Part shown: positions 14,267-22,396 of the stretch, piece by piece
Layout: each line of letters starts with the position of its first letter
Numbering within the stretch: position 1 is the stretch's first letter
From: JBOHBN01 sp050698355
Lineage (GTDB): Bacteria > Actinomycetota > Actinomycetes > Streptosporangiales > WHST01
Assembly: GCA_050698355.1 (NCBI GenBank)
Contig: JBOHBN010000296.1
Coordinates: 1-26,077 of the forward strand
Reading direction: 5' to 3'
DNA: 26,077 bases
The notes under the pieces: model-generated
The model's input: the letters and a program-made list of their open reading frames with translations, nothing else
Database searches by the model: none
What the model was told of the DNA's origin: nothing
Made by a program: the position numbers and the translations under genes

Positions 14267-15115
14267 TCATCCCGCGCTGATCGCGACCACGGCGATCGCC
14301 GCCAGCGCGAGCCCGACCAGCTGCCAACGGCTCGCGTGCTCGCGCAGGACGAGCCGTGCCAACAGGACGGTCATCCCCGGGTAGAGCGCTGCCAGGACAC
14401 CGACCACGACCAGCAGGCCGTGCCGGCTGGCGAGGAGGTACGTGACGGTCGCCACGCCGCCCAGGGCCCCGGAGGCGACGACCCCGACGATCGTTCGCCC
14501 GTGCAGGGGTCCAGCAACCGCGTGGCCCCTGGCCATCACCAGCACGAACGCGGATGCCGCGACCAGGCTCGTCACCTGGCCGGCCGCCGTCGGCCACAGG
14601 CCGCTCCCGTCGGGGGCCTGGGCCAGCGCGACGAACAGCAGTCCGAAACCGAGGCCCGCGAGCAGCCCCTCGACGGCGCCTTCGACGAGCCCACCGCGAC
14701 GCGGCCCGCCGTCGCCGCTGGCTACCAACCACACCGCGGGTAGTGCTACGACGACGCCTGCGAGCGCGACGAGCGATGGCCGCTCGCCCGTGAGCAGCCC
14801 GACGAGTACCGGGAGGGCCGCCGACCCGACGCCGGAGATCGGCCCCGCGACCGCCATCTGGCCGCGCGCGAGCCCGCGGTACAGCGTGACCGTGCCGGCC
14901 GCGGCTCCGAGCCCGGAAAGGCCACCCCACAGCAACGCGCCACCACTCACCTGGCCGCCGCCGAACGGCAGCGCGGCGAACACCAGGACCGTGGCCCCGG
15001 CCTGGCCGACCATGCCGACCCACGCGTAGTGCACGCGCCGCGACATGACGCCGGCGACGAAGTCCGACGACCCGTACGAGACCGCGGACGCCAGCGCGAG
15101 CAGGACCGCGATCAT
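14267..15115 (-). CDS. EamA/DMT-family membrane transporter
   Basis: A 282-residue drug/metabolite transporter-type protein with ten predicted membrane segments arranged as two EamA halves. The first half begins MIAVLLALASAVSYGSSDFV; the second ends with PGMTVLLARLVLREHASRW and a final hydrophobic helix. Such proteins export small metabolites or amino acids; nothing here identifies the cargo. The ATG overlaps the stop codon of the upstream GNAT gene by four bases (ATGA), so it is translationally coupled to that gene. The frame runs open far upstream through the GNAT gene and those starts are rejected. Confidence 0.88.
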   Translation of the reverse strand: MIAVLLALASAVSYGSSDFVAGVMSRRVHYAWVGMVGQAGATVLVFAALPFGGGQVSGGALLWGGLSGLGAAAGTVTLYRGLARGQMAVAGPISGVGSAALPVLVGLLTGERPSLVALAGVVVALPAVWLVASGDGGPRRGGLVEGAVEGLLAGLGFGLLFVALAQAPDGSGLWPTAAGQVTSLVAASAFVLVMARGHAVAGPLHGRTIVGVVASGALGGVATVTYLLASRHGLLVVVGVLAALYPGMTVLLARLVLREHASRWQLVGLALAAIAVVAISAG

Positions 15116-15651
15116 GACGACGCCGGCTGCGCCAGCATCAGCTCGAGCACGTGCTGCGGTCCGGCGGGGCCACCTGGATGCTGCCGCCCGGTATCGGTGA
15201 ACCCGCCGGCGAGGTACGCGCGTATCGCGGCCGGGTTCGCGACGTTGACCGTTAGCAGGATCCGGGTGGCGTCGGGCGCCACCAGCCCCACGAGGCAGGG
15301 CAGCGCCGCGACGGCAGCGCGGCCCAGCCCGCGGCCCTGCACCGACGCATCCAGGTAGAACGCGCGCAGCAGCACGGCCGTCGCCGACCGGTCGGTGACC
15401 CGTGCGAGCGCGCCGCCGCGGTCGAGCACGCCGAACCCGACTGCGCTGCCGGCCGCGAGCACCGCGAACGGCGTGCGCTGCGGGTCGGCGTCGGCCTCCG
15501 GCAGCGTGCGGGTGGCGTACGAGGAGAAGACCTCCTGCGCCGGCGTCGGCCGCAACGTGAGGACCTCGTCGCGCAACGGGGCGACGCGCTGATCGGCATC
15601 GAGCCCGGTTTGATCGGCGCGAGCGATGGACACAAGCTCGATGTCGCACAC
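15112..15651 (-). CDS. GNAT-family N-acetyltransferase
   Basis: A 179-residue acetyltransferase of the GNAT fold. Motif A, which binds the acetyl-CoA pyrophosphate, is FYLDASVQGRGLGRAAVAAL (Q-G-R-G-L-G). It is followed by LTVNVANPAAIRAYLAGGF, the usual motif-B region with the Asn and Tyr. The acceptor substrate is unknown; coupling to a DMT exporter raises the possibility of modification followed by efflux. The start is uncertain: GTG 15651 gives the family-like beginning, GTG 15633 is an alternative, and neither has a clear ribosome site. The gene is divergent from the PEBP gene across a 66-bp gap. Confidence 0.85.
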   Translation of the reverse strand: MCDIELVSIARADQTGLDADQRVAPLRDEVLTLRPTPAQEVFSSYATRTLPEADADPQRTPFAVLAAGSAVGFGVLDRGGALARVTDRSATAVLLRAFYLDASVQGRGLGRAAVAALPCLVGLVAPDATRILLTVNVANPAAIRAYLAGGFTDTGRQHPGGPAGPQHVLELMLAQPASS

Positions 15652-15717
15652 ATTGGCGAGACTAGCCGCGCGCGACAATGACCGAACCGAAGGCTCAGCT
15701 ACGCGAAGGAGTGAACC

Positions 15718-16260
15718 ATGGCCGACCGGGCCACGCCGCCGAATCCGTACGATTTCCTGCCGCAGCTGCCGTCGTTCGACCTGCGCAGCGACGACCTCAC
15801 CCACGGCAAGGACCTGCCGCTTCCCCAGGTATCGGGGATCATGGGCGCCGGTGGTGAGGATGTCTCGCCGCACCTGTCCTGGTCGGGCGCACCCGAAGGC
15901 ACCCTCAGCTACGCGGTCACCTGCTTCGACCCGGATGCCCCGACCGCGAGCGGCTTCTGGCACTGGGCGGTCTGCGACATCCCCGCGAGCATCACCGAGC
16001 TGCCGAGAAACGCCGGGGACGACGAGAGCAGCGGCATCCCGTCCGTCGCAATGACGCTGGCCGACGACGCGGGGGCGAAGCGGTACGTCGGCGCCGCGCC
16101 CCCGGAAGGCCACGGAGTCCACCACTACTACTTCGCCGTGCACGCGGTCGACGTCGAGTCGCTCAGCCTGCCGGCGAACGCGACGCCCGCTTTCCTCGGC
16201 TTCAATCTGTTCTTCCACGCGGTCGGCCGGGCGACGCTCGTCGCGGAGTACAGCCAGTAA
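15718..16260 (+). CDS. YbhB/YbcL-family PEBP (Raf kinase inhibitor-like) protein
   Basis: A 180-residue phosphatidylethanolamine-binding-protein fold. Family marks are the SPHLSWSGAPEGTLS-like segment, CFDPDAPTASGFWHWAV with the DPDAP anion-pocket loop, and PPEGHGVHHYYFAVHAVD. There is no signal peptide, so it should be cytosolic. Bacterial members have no settled function. ATG 15718 follows AGGAGTG closely. The 3' end faces the ferritin-like gene with only four bases between stop codons. Confidence 0.92.
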   Translation: MADRATPPNPYDFLPQLPSFDLRSDDLTHGKDLPLPQVSGIMGAGGEDVSPHLSWSGAPEGTLSYAVTCFDPDAPTASGFWHWAVCDIPASITELPRNAGDDESSGIPSVAMTLADDAGAKRYVGAAPPEGHGVHHYYFAVHAVDVESLSLPANATPAFLGFNLFFHAVGRATLVAEYSQ

Positions 16261-16264
16261 GGGC

Positions 16265-17065
16265 TCAGCCGGTGCTGGGCACGCCGCGGGCGAGCAACGA
16301 GCGCTCGACGATGTGCAGGCCGTGCAGGCCGGGGAGCTTCTGCACGCTCTCGTCGATCTTGCGACCCGCGGCGTAGCCGGCCTCGCCGGACATGACGTAG
16401 CGCAGCACGTGCCGCACCTCCGACTCCGGCATCAGGCCGGAGCCGACCGGCCCCCAGAACCTGTCGAGCGCGAACCTCGCGAGCTTCTGCGCCTTGCCGG
16501 ACAGCGCGAGCCGCTTGCGTGCCTGCGTCGCGTAGAACGCCACGTGCCGGGTCTCCTGCTTGGCGATCCGACCCAGCAGCTGGGCGAGCACGGTGTGCTT
16601 GGCGGTGTCGGCCAGCCGGTTGTATGCGGCGATCGCCGACCACTCGTTGACCGCACCCCAGATCATGTGCACGGCCACGTAGTCGTGCCCGGCGAAGTTG
16701 GCGAGCAACGAGTGCTTGATCGGGTCGAGCTTGTCCTTCCAGCCGACCCGCTTGCGCACGTTCCTGAGATGGTCGTAGTCGCTCTCGATCCCGTGCCTGG
16801 CAAGCACTTCGGCAAGCGCCTCGCCGTGCCAGAACTCCTCCATGTTCCACATGGTCATGAACGTGGTGACCTCGGGATCGCCCTGCGACGGGGTCACGAG
16901 CATGTCGCGCAGGTAGCAGACGGTGTGGTACTCGACGTCACACATGTACCGCACGGCGCGCAGCGTCTCCGCGGACAGCGGCTCGCGCTCGAACGCGTCG
17001 AAGTCCAGGTCCTCGTACTTGACCGGCGCGGAACCACGCGCGTAGTTCTCGGTGCTGAACGGCAT
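16265..17065 (-). CDS. Ferritin-like diiron-carboxylate protein
   Basis: A 266-residue helical protein with a complete diiron ligand pattern: E45, E77-x-x-H80 (EEFWHGEA), E141 (VNEWSA) and E171-x-x-H174 (KQETRHVAFY). This is the E...ExxH...E...ExxH set of the ferritin-like, acyl-ACP desaturase and N-oxygenase superfamily. The length and layout are closer to the desaturase/oxygenase branch than to ferritins, so an O2-activating oxidation is likely; the substrate is unknown. No dedicated ferredoxin or reductase gene lies beside it. ATG 17065 gives a sensible N-terminus, though the ribosome site is weak. It stands alone, convergent with the PEBP gene and 75 bases upstream of nothing it clearly serves. 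Confidence 0.8.
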   Translation of the reverse strand: MPFSTENYARGSAPVKYEDLDFDAFEREPLSAETLRAVRYMCDVEYHTVCYLRDMLVTPSQGDPEVTTFMTMWNMEEFWHGEALAEVLARHGIESDYDHLRNVRKRVGWKDKLDPIKHSLLANFAGHDYVAVHMIWGAVNEWSAIAAYNRLADTAKHTVLAQLLGRIAKQETRHVAFYATQARKRLALSGKAQKLARFALDRFWGPVGSGLMPESEVRHVLRYVMSGEAGYAAGRKIDESVQKLPGLHGLHIVERSLLARGVPSTG

Positions 17066-17140
17066 ACCCGCACTTTACGTGGCGATCACCCCAATCGGTG
17101 CCCGCCGAAGGGTCAGGTAGCTCACACGCTGCGCAACGTG

Positions 17141-18901
17141 TCACGCCTGGTCGGCGAGCTGTAGCCAGCGTTCCTCGAGCCGCTCCCGCTCGGCGCGCAC
17201 GTCCCGCAACGTGGAGTCCAGCTCGGCCAGCCGCTCGTGGTCCGTGGCGTGCGCGGCCAGCTGCTCGTGCAGACCCCGCTCGCGTTCGGCGAGCCGCTCG
17301 ACCTGGCGTTCGAGCCGTGCCAGCTCCTTCTTCGCCTGCCGCTCCTGCTGCGCCGACGAGAGCTCCGTACGGTTGTCAGTGTCTGGTTGAGCTGTGGCCC
17401 AACCAGACACTGACAACGTACGGCGGCGCTCCAGGTACTCCTCCACCCCGCCGGGGAGCTGGGCGAGCGACTGGTCGAGCAGCGCTACCACCTGGTCGGT
17501 GACGCGTTCGAGGAAGTACCTGTCGTGGCTGACGACGATGAGCGTGCCGGGCCAGCCGTCGAGCAGGTCCTCGAACGCCGTGAGCGTCTCGATGTCGAGG
17601 TCGTTGGTCGGCTCGTCGAGCAGCAGCACGTTGGGCTCGGTCATGAGCAGCCGTACCACCTGCAGTCGACGCCGCTCACCGCCGGACAGGTCACGTACGG
17701 GCGTCCATTGCCGGTCTCCGGAGAAGCCCAACGTCTCGCACACCTGCGACGCCGTCATCTCCCGCTTGCCGACGCGCAACACCCGCCGCACCTGCTCGAC
17801 CGCCTCGAGCACCCGCCAGTCGCCGTCCAGCTCGTCCACGCTCTGGGACAGGTACGCCGGGCGCACGGTGCGTCCCACGACGAGCTTGCCGTCCGTGACC
17901 CGCAGCTCGCCGGCCAACAACCGCAGCAGCGTCGTCTTGCCGGTGCCGTTCACACCGATCAGGCCGATCCGGTCGCCCGGGCCGACGTGCCAGGTGACGC
18001 GGTCGACGATCGGCGTCTCGCCCAGCCGCAGCGTGACGTCGTGCAGCTCGTACACCGTCTTGCCGATCCGCGCCGCGGCGAACGAGGCCAACTCGACGCG
18101 GTCCCGCGGCGGCGGCTCGTCGGCGATGAGGGCCTCGGCCGCACGCATTCGGAACCGCGGCTTGCTCGTACGCGCCTGCGGCCCGCGGCGCAGCCAGGCG
18201 AGCTCCTTGCGCACGAGGTTGCGGCGCCGCTCCTCCGCCGCCGCTGCGAGCCGCTCGCGTTCCGCGCGGGCGAGCACGTACGCCGCGTACCCGCCGTCGT
18301 ACCGCCGCACCTGGCCGCCCGTGACCTCCCAGGTCTGCTCGCAGGCCGCGTCGAGGAACCACCGGTCGTGGGTGACCACGACGAGTGCGGACCGGCGGTC
18401 TCGCAGGTGCTCGGCCAGCCAGGCGACCGCCTCCACGTCCAGGTGGTTGGTGGGCTCGTCGAGTACGAGCAGGTCGTGCTCGTAGGCGAGCAGCGCGGCG
18501 AGCGCCACCCGCCGCCGCTCACCGCCGGACAGCCGTTCGAGCGGTGCGTCGAGCCCTACGGCGGCGAGGCCGAGCCCGTCGAGCACCCGGCGGACCCGCG
18601 GGTCGGACGCCCACTCGTGGGTGCGCGCGGACCCGACCACCGCGTCGCGAACCGTCCCCTCCGGGACGATGTCCGCCTGCGGCAGGAACCCGACGGTGAG
18701 GCCGCGGCCGTGCGTCACCCTCCCCGTGTCGGCCGGCACGCGTCCGGCGAGCACGGAGACCAGGGTGGACTTACCCGCGCCGTTCGGCCCGACGACACCG
18801 ATCCGCTCCCCCGTACCGACACCGAGCGACACCCCGTCGAGCAGCACCGCGTCGCCGTACGCCTTGCGCACGGACTCCAGGTTGACCAGGTTGACCGGCA
18901 A
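17141..18901 (-). CDS. ABC-F family ATPase (ribosome-associated)
   Basis: A 586-residue soluble protein with two ABC ATPase domains and no membrane part, as in ABC-F factors that act on the ribosome. Domain 1 has GPNGAGKST, LSGGERRRVALA and LLVLDEPTNHLD; domain 2 has GVNGTGKTT, LSGGERRRLQVV and LLLDEPTNDLD. Both catalytic glutamates are present. The C-terminal 75 residues (KKELARLERQVERLAERE) form a coiled coil as in the Uup-type branch. The start is taken as TTG 18901, giving MPVNLVNLES as in homologues, although GGGAG touches it directly. ispE ends nine bases upstream. Residues about 493-512 (TLSVSGWATAQPDTDN) are encoded by an inverted repeat placed in the variable linker before the coiled coil, apparently an in-frame insertion. 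Confidence 0.9.
   Translation of the reverse strand: MPVNLVNLESVRKAYGDAVLLDGVSLGVGTGERIGVVGPNGAGKSTLVSVLAGRVPADTGRVTHGRGLTVGFLPQADIVPEGTVRDAVVGSARTHEWASDPRVRRVLDGLGLAAVGLDAPLERLSGGERRRVALAALLAYEHDLLVLDEPTNHLDVEAVAWLAEHLRDRRSALVVVTHDRWFLDAACEQTWEVTGGQVRRYDGGYAAYVLARAERERLAAAAEERRRNLVRKELAWLRRGPQARTSKPRFRMRAAEALIADEPPPRDRVELASFAAARIGKTVYELHDVTLRLGETPIVDRVTWHVGPGDRIGLIGVNGTGKTTLLRLLAGELRVTDGKLVVGRTVRPAYLSQSVDELDGDWRVLEAVEQVRRVLRVGKREMTASQVCETLGFSGDRQWTPVRDLSGGERRRLQVVRLLMTEPNVLLLDEPTNDLDIETLTAFEDLLDGWPGTLIVVSHDRYFLERVTDQVVALLDQSLAQLPGGVEEYLERRRTLSVSGWATAQPDTDNRTELSSAQQERQAKKELARLERQVERLAERERGLHEQLAAHATDHERLAELDSTLRDVRAERERLEERWLQLADQA
17365..17423. repeat. Inverted repeat inside the ABC-F coding sequence
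   Basis: Perfect 18-bp arms GTTGTCAGTGTCTGGTTG (17372-17389) and its complement (17400-17417) enclose a 10-base loop. The stem continues outward for CCGTAC/GTACGG with one bulged G at 17371. The whole element stays in the ABC-F reading frame and codes for about 20 linker residues. Its arm shares TGTCAGTrTCT with the arm of the 13006-13055 palindrome. Confidence 0.9.
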
Positions 18902-18909
18902 CTCCCGCG

Positions 18910-19815
18910 CTACCCGTCCCTGTCGACGACGTGCGCGGCAGGCACAGGTCCGCGTACGCGCCGGACCACCCGGCAGACTCCGGCCGAGGACAGCTCGACG
19001 GCCAGGTCGACCGCGTGGTCGGCGGAATGCGCGAGGAACGCGCACGTCGGCCCCGAACCGGACACGACCGCGCCGATCGCGCCCAACTCCCTGCCGGCGG
19101 CGAGCGTACGGCGCAGCGCGGGGCGCAGCGAGATCGCGGCCGTCTGCAGGTCGTTGTGCAACGTCCGGCCGAGCGCGACCTCGTCGCCCGCGACGAGCGC
19201 CGCCATCAGCTCGTCGGGCTCGGCGGGGCGCTTCGGCGCAGCATCGCCCGCGAGCCTGTCGTGCTCGGCGAACACGCGCGGCGTCGACAGCCCCGAACCG
19301 GCGATCGCGAACACCCAGTGAAACTCACCGCGGGCGAGCGCGGGCGTCAGCTGGCCACCTGTGTCGCGCCCGACCGCGGTGCCGCCGACGAGGGCGAACG
19401 GGACGTCGGCGCCGAGCGTACGCGCGACCGCGAGCAGGTCGTCGCGTGACGCCTTGGTGCCCCACAGCGCGTCGCAGGCGACGAGCGCACCGGCCGCGTC
19501 AGCACTGCCGCCCGCCATGCCACCGGCGACGGGGATCTGCTTGCGTACGTGCAGCGCGGCGTCCGCCGGTACGCCCGCGTGCCGCGCCAGCGTGTGCGCG
19601 GCGCGTACGGCCAGGTTGCGCCCGTCGGTCGGTATGCCGCGCAGGTGCTCGCCGGAGAGCGTGACGGTCACGCCGCCGTCGGACGGCTGCGCGGTGACGT
19701 CGTCGGTAAGCGACACCGCCTGGAAGACGTTGACCAGCTCGTGGAAACCGTCCGGGCGCACGTGGCCGACGCCGAGGTGCAGGTTCACCTTGGCGGGCGT
19801 ACGGACGGTCACCAT
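18910..19815 (-). CDS. ispE: 4-diphosphocytidyl-2-C-methyl-D-erythritol kinase
   Basis: A 301-residue GHMP kinase that phosphorylates CDP-methylerythritol at the 2-position in the MEP isoprenoid pathway. The N-terminus RTPAKVNLHLGVGHVRPDGF carries the IspE Lys9/Asn11 active-site region. The ATP loop is PVAGGMAGGSADAA (95-108), followed by LGADVPFALVGG with the catalytic Asp, and the C-terminal VVSGSGPTCAFL. ATG 19815 is preferred because AGGA lies nine bases upstream; ATG 19821 is in frame but too close to it. The gene is 11 bases after the rsmA stop and ends just before ABC-F, giving the actinobacterial rpfB-rsmA-ispE order. Confidence 0.96.
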   Translation of the reverse strand: MVTVRTPAKVNLHLGVGHVRPDGFHELVNVFQAVSLTDDVTAQPSDGGVTVTLSGEHLRGIPTDGRNLAVRAAHTLARHAGVPADAALHVRKQIPVAGGMAGGSADAAGALVACDALWGTKASRDDLLAVARTLGADVPFALVGGTAVGRDTGGQLTPALARGEFHWVFAIAGSGLSTPRVFAEHDRLAGDAAPKRPAEPDELMAALVAGDEVALGRTLHNDLQTAAISLRPALRRTLAAGRELGAIGAVVSGSGPTCAFLAHSADHAVDLAVELSSAGVCRVVRRVRGPVPAAHVVDRDG

Positions 19816-19826
19816 GAGCATGCATC

Positions 19827-20705
19827 CTATGAGGCCTGCGACGACTGCTCGGCCAGCCGGGCGAACGCAGCCACGTCGAGGGTCTCGCCGCGCGCCTGCG
19901 GGTCGATCCCTGCGCTGCGCAACATCCGCTCGGCCGCATCCGCACCGCCGGCCCATCGGGCCAGGGCGGCGCGCAGGGTCTTGCGCCGCTGCTGGAACGC
20001 CGCGTCCACAGCGGCGAACACGTCCCGCCCGCACGCCGTGGTGCGCGGCGGCGGGCGCCTGCGCCAACCGACGAGCGCCGAGTCGACGTTGGGCCGCGGC
20101 CAGAACACGTTGCGGCCGACCACGCCAACCCGCCACACGTCGGCGAACCAGGCGGCCTTGACGCTGGGCGCCCCGTACAGCCGGCCGCCGGGCGGCGCGG
20201 CCAGCCGCTCGGCGACCTCCGCCTGCACGAGCACGAGGCCCTCTCGCAGGGTCGGCAGCACCTTGAGCAGGTGGAGCAACACCGGCACGGCGACGTTGTA
20301 CGGCAGGTTCGCGACGAGCGCGGTGGGGGGCAACGCATTCGGGAGGTCGGCGGGTGCCAGCACCAGGGCGTCGGCGTACAGGACGGTCAGCCTGTCCGCG
20401 TACGTGCCGGCGTGCGAGCGAACCGTGTCCGGGAGCGCACCGGCGAGCACGCCGTCGACCTCCACCGCGACCAGGTGCCGTACGGCCGGCAGCAGGCCCA
20501 GCGTCAGCGAGCCGAGACCGGGGCCGACCTCGAGGACGACGTCATCGGCGCCGACACCGGAGGCGCGCACGATGCGGCGGATGGTGCCGGGGTCGACGAC
20601 GAAGTTCTGCCCGCGGCCCTTGGTGGGCCGCAGGCCGATGCGATCCGCGAGCAGACGCACCTCGGTGGGATCCAGGAGCCTGGACCCCACCGAAGCGTCC
20701 GCCAT
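19827..20705 (-). CDS. rsmA: 16S rRNA dimethyladenosine transferase KsgA/RsmA
   Basis: A 292-residue SAM-dependent methyltransferase that dimethylates two adjacent adenosines near the 3' end of 16S rRNA during small-subunit maturation. Motifs in order: KGRGQNFVVD (29-38), the SAM-binding VLEVGPGLGSLT (57-68), VAVEVD, and the catalytic NLPYN (133-137). The C-terminal helical domain with FQQRRKTLRAAL follows. The length is normal. ATG 20705 lies seven bases after the rpfB stop; the ribosome site is weak, so coupling to rpfB translation is likely. Confidence 0.96.
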   Translation of the reverse strand: MADASVGSRLLDPTEVRLLADRIGLRPTKGRGQNFVVDPGTIRRIVRASGVGADDVVLEVGPGLGSLTLGLLPAVRHLVAVEVDGVLAGALPDTVRSHAGTYADRLTVLYADALVLAPADLPNALPPTALVANLPYNVAVPVLLHLLKVLPTLREGLVLVQAEVAERLAAPPGGRLYGAPSVKAAWFADVWRVGVVGRNVFWPRPNVDSALVGWRRRPPPRTTACGRDVFAAVDAAFQQRRKTLRAALARWAGGADAAERMLRSAGIDPQARGETLDVAAFARLAEQSSQAS

Positions 20706-20712
20706 GGACCGA

Positions 20713-21837
20713 CTATAGAGGAGTCAGCGAGCAAGCCCACTGGCCCGCGCCGGCACGCTGGTACAGCGTGTACGCGCGCTGCGTCTGCTCAACCGCCGAA
20801 GCGTCGACCGGGTTGCCAGACCCGCCGACCGAGTGCCAGGTGGGCAGCGAGAACTGGTACAGGCCGTAGTGCCCGTTGGGGTTGACCGCCTGCGGGTTCA
20901 TACCCGACTCGCACGAGGCGAGGCCCTTCCAGTCCATGCCGCCGAGCGTCCAGAACGAGCCGCTGCCGTCGACCGTGCCACCGCTCGACGGCGGCGCGGC
21001 CGGCTCCGGCTCTGCGGTGCCGACGAGCACGACCTTCGACTCCGGCTTGCGCAGGACCTTCTCGGAGACCTTCTTGTTCTTCGTGACGTCACCGTCAACG
21101 GTCCGCTTCACCCAGACCTCCTTCTTCAGGCCTGGCGTGCCCGGGTCCTTGACCTTGGTGTCGCCCTGGTCGAGGTTGTCGGTCTCCTTCTTGGTGACCT
21201 GTGGGTCGATCTCGACCTTGCGGACGTCGTGGTTGATCTTCACCCGCTTGACGGTGATCTTGTCACCGTCGACCGGATGCGCGCCACGCTTGGGCTTGAC
21301 GATGTCGTGCTTGTGCAGGTTGACACCGGCATCCTCGACCGCACCGGCGACGGTGACCGCGTTGGTCGTCACCTTGTGCTTCTTGTCCTTCGTCACCACC
21401 GTGACGTCCTTCGGCAGCCGTACGGAGAACGACATGCCGTCCAGTGGGATCCGGTGCGAACGGTCCGCGGAGACCTCGAGCCCGTTCTTGTGCAGGCCGA
21501 GCTGGTCAAGTGCCTCCTTCACGGTGAGGGCTGTGACCCACTCCTTCTTCTGCTTGCCGTCGACGGTGACGGTAATCTGGCGTCCGTGCCGGACGGTGAT
21601 CTTGTCTCCGTCGCCGACCGTCGAGGTCTTACCCGGGGCGACCAGGTCGTGCTTGGACGCCTGCACGTCCGCCGCCTGGAGGATGCTGCTCACGTCTCCG
21701 GAAAAGGTGTGTACTGTCTGCGACTTGCCATCGACGTTCAGTGTGACATCTTTGTCGATCGCGGCATATGCTGCGCCGCCTCCCGCGAGAACCGCGGCCA
21801 TCGAGATGCCCACAGCGATTGTCGCTGTCTTGCGCAC
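20713..21837 (-). CDS. rpfB: Resuscitation-promoting factor RpfB
   Basis: A 374-residue secreted or surface muralytic enzyme. A signal sequence (1-25, cleavage after AYA) is followed by three DUF348 repeats (about 30-80, 85-135, 145-198). Next comes a G5 domain (about 199-273, with KKETDNLDQGDTKVKDPGTPGL), a Pro/Ser linker and the C-terminal Rpf lysozyme-like domain (about 300-374). The catalytic Glu310 is in SCESGMNP, followed by GHYGLYQFS and TWHSVGGSGNP; Cys309 and Cys369 may form a disulfide. Rpf enzymes cut peptidoglycan and promote regrowth of dormant cells. GTG 21837 follows AGGGAG and gives the correct signal peptide; the longer frame to 21960 is rejected. A long upstream leader is predicted. 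rsmA and ispE follow in the usual actinobacterial order. Confidence 0.95.
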   Translation of the reverse strand: MRKTATIAVGISMAAVLAGGGAAYAAIDKDVTLNVDGKSQTVHTFSGDVSSILQAADVQASKHDLVAPGKTSTVGDGDKITVRHGRQITVTVDGKQKKEWVTALTVKEALDQLGLHKNGLEVSADRSHRIPLDGMSFSVRLPKDVTVVTKDKKHKVTTNAVTVAGAVEDAGVNLHKHDIVKPKRGAHPVDGDKITVKRVKINHDVRKVEIDPQVTKKETDNLDQGDTKVKDPGTPGLKKEVWVKRTVDGDVTKNKKVSEKVLRKPESKVVLVGTAEPEPAAPPSSGGTVDGSGSFWTLGGMDWKGLASCESGMNPQAVNPNGHYGLYQFSLPTWHSVGGSGNPVDASAVEQTQRAYTLYQRAGAGQWACSLTPL

Positions 21838-22172
21838 AATGCTCCCTGTTTGACGGGGTAGGGGCGCCCTGGGGAGACAGCGGGAGCGCGAGAAGGCGGC
21901 ACGGAGCGCGCAAGGGGACACCGCCGGGGAACTCGCCCGGTCGAGCGGTGACCGCCTCACCTACGACAGCCGCGACGCCCCCGAGCGCCACCCGGGATCT
22001 CCCAGGACCCCGGCCAACAAGTTCAGGACGATAACAAGCTGGTCACGGCAGACGCAAGCTGCCCCGCCGAGAGGCCCTCACTCTCCGTGGGGGGCACAGC
22101 GGCGCGCGCCAGCGGGTACCGTTGGAGGTGACCGGTGCACCCGGAGCGAGTCGAACTAAAAGGGAGCACGAA
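21838..22172. other. 335-bp divergent intergenic region with probable rpfB leader
   Basis: This is the only gap above 300 bases. It separates rpfB (minus) from the small membrane protein gene (plus). It holds a promoter candidate for rpfB and then about 180 bases of GC-rich leader with several possible hairpins, for example around 21988-22012 on the minus strand (GGGGTCCTGGGAGATCCC). I could not recognise the conserved core of the c-di-AMP (ydaO) riboswitch that precedes some rpf genes. On the plus side only the ribosome site of the next gene is clear. Confidence 0.55.
22028..22057 (-). promoter_or_regulatory. Candidate rpfB promoter
   Basis: On the minus strand, TTGCGT (22057-22052) and TATCGT (22033-22028) are separated by 18 bases, a fair sigma-70-type -35/-10 pair with a TG just before the -10. 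Transcription would start near 22020, leaving a leader of roughly 180 bases. It is a pattern match only. Confidence 0.4.
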
Positions 22173-22364
22173 ATGCCCAAGACAGGGTGGTACGCCCTCG
22201 GCGGTATCGGCGCCGCCATCATCGTGTTGTGGCTGCTGCCCGGATGGCTGGCCGCACTCATCATCGCCGCCATCGTCGTGGCGCCGGTCGTCGGGTATTT
22301 CATGCTCGACCCGAGCCAGCGCAAGCGCCTGCGGCGCATCGGCCGCAAGCAGATCGGCAGCTGA
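22173..22364 (+). CDS. Small two-helix membrane protein, function unknown
   Basis: A 63-residue protein: a short MPKTGWYALGG start, two hydrophobic segments (about 8-24 and 25-43, separated by PGW) and a basic C-terminal tail (SQRKRLRRIGRKQIGS). It should be a membrane hairpin with the charged tail in the cytoplasm. GGGAG eight bases before ATG 22173 supports this start over an upstream ATG at 22122. Similar small proteins are common and uncharacterised in actinomycetes. A strong hairpin follows 33 bases after the stop. Confidence 0.75.
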   Translation: MPKTGWYALGGIGAAIIVLWLLPGWLAALIIAAIVVAPVVGYFMLDPSQRKRLRRIGRKQIGS

Positions 22365-22396
22365 CCGAAACCTGGAGGCTGGCTCCGCCCCTCGGG

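Noticed and set aside
13094..14743. A 549-residue plus-strand frame over the amidase and EamA genes
   Set aside because: No recognisable domain; it crosses two well-supported genes on the opposite strand.
17525..19321. A 598-residue plus-strand frame over ABC-F and ispE
   Set aside because: It spans two genes with clear motifs on the other strand and has low-complexity Arg/Pro/Val content.
21838..21960. Longer RpfB starting at ATG 21960
   Set aside because: The extra residues are Arg/Pro/Ser-rich and would bury the signal peptide; GTG 21837 has its own ribosome site.
21838..22020. c-di-AMP (ydaO) riboswitch before rpfB
   Set aside because: I could not find the conserved segments of that riboswitch class on the minus strand; kept only as a structured-leader question.
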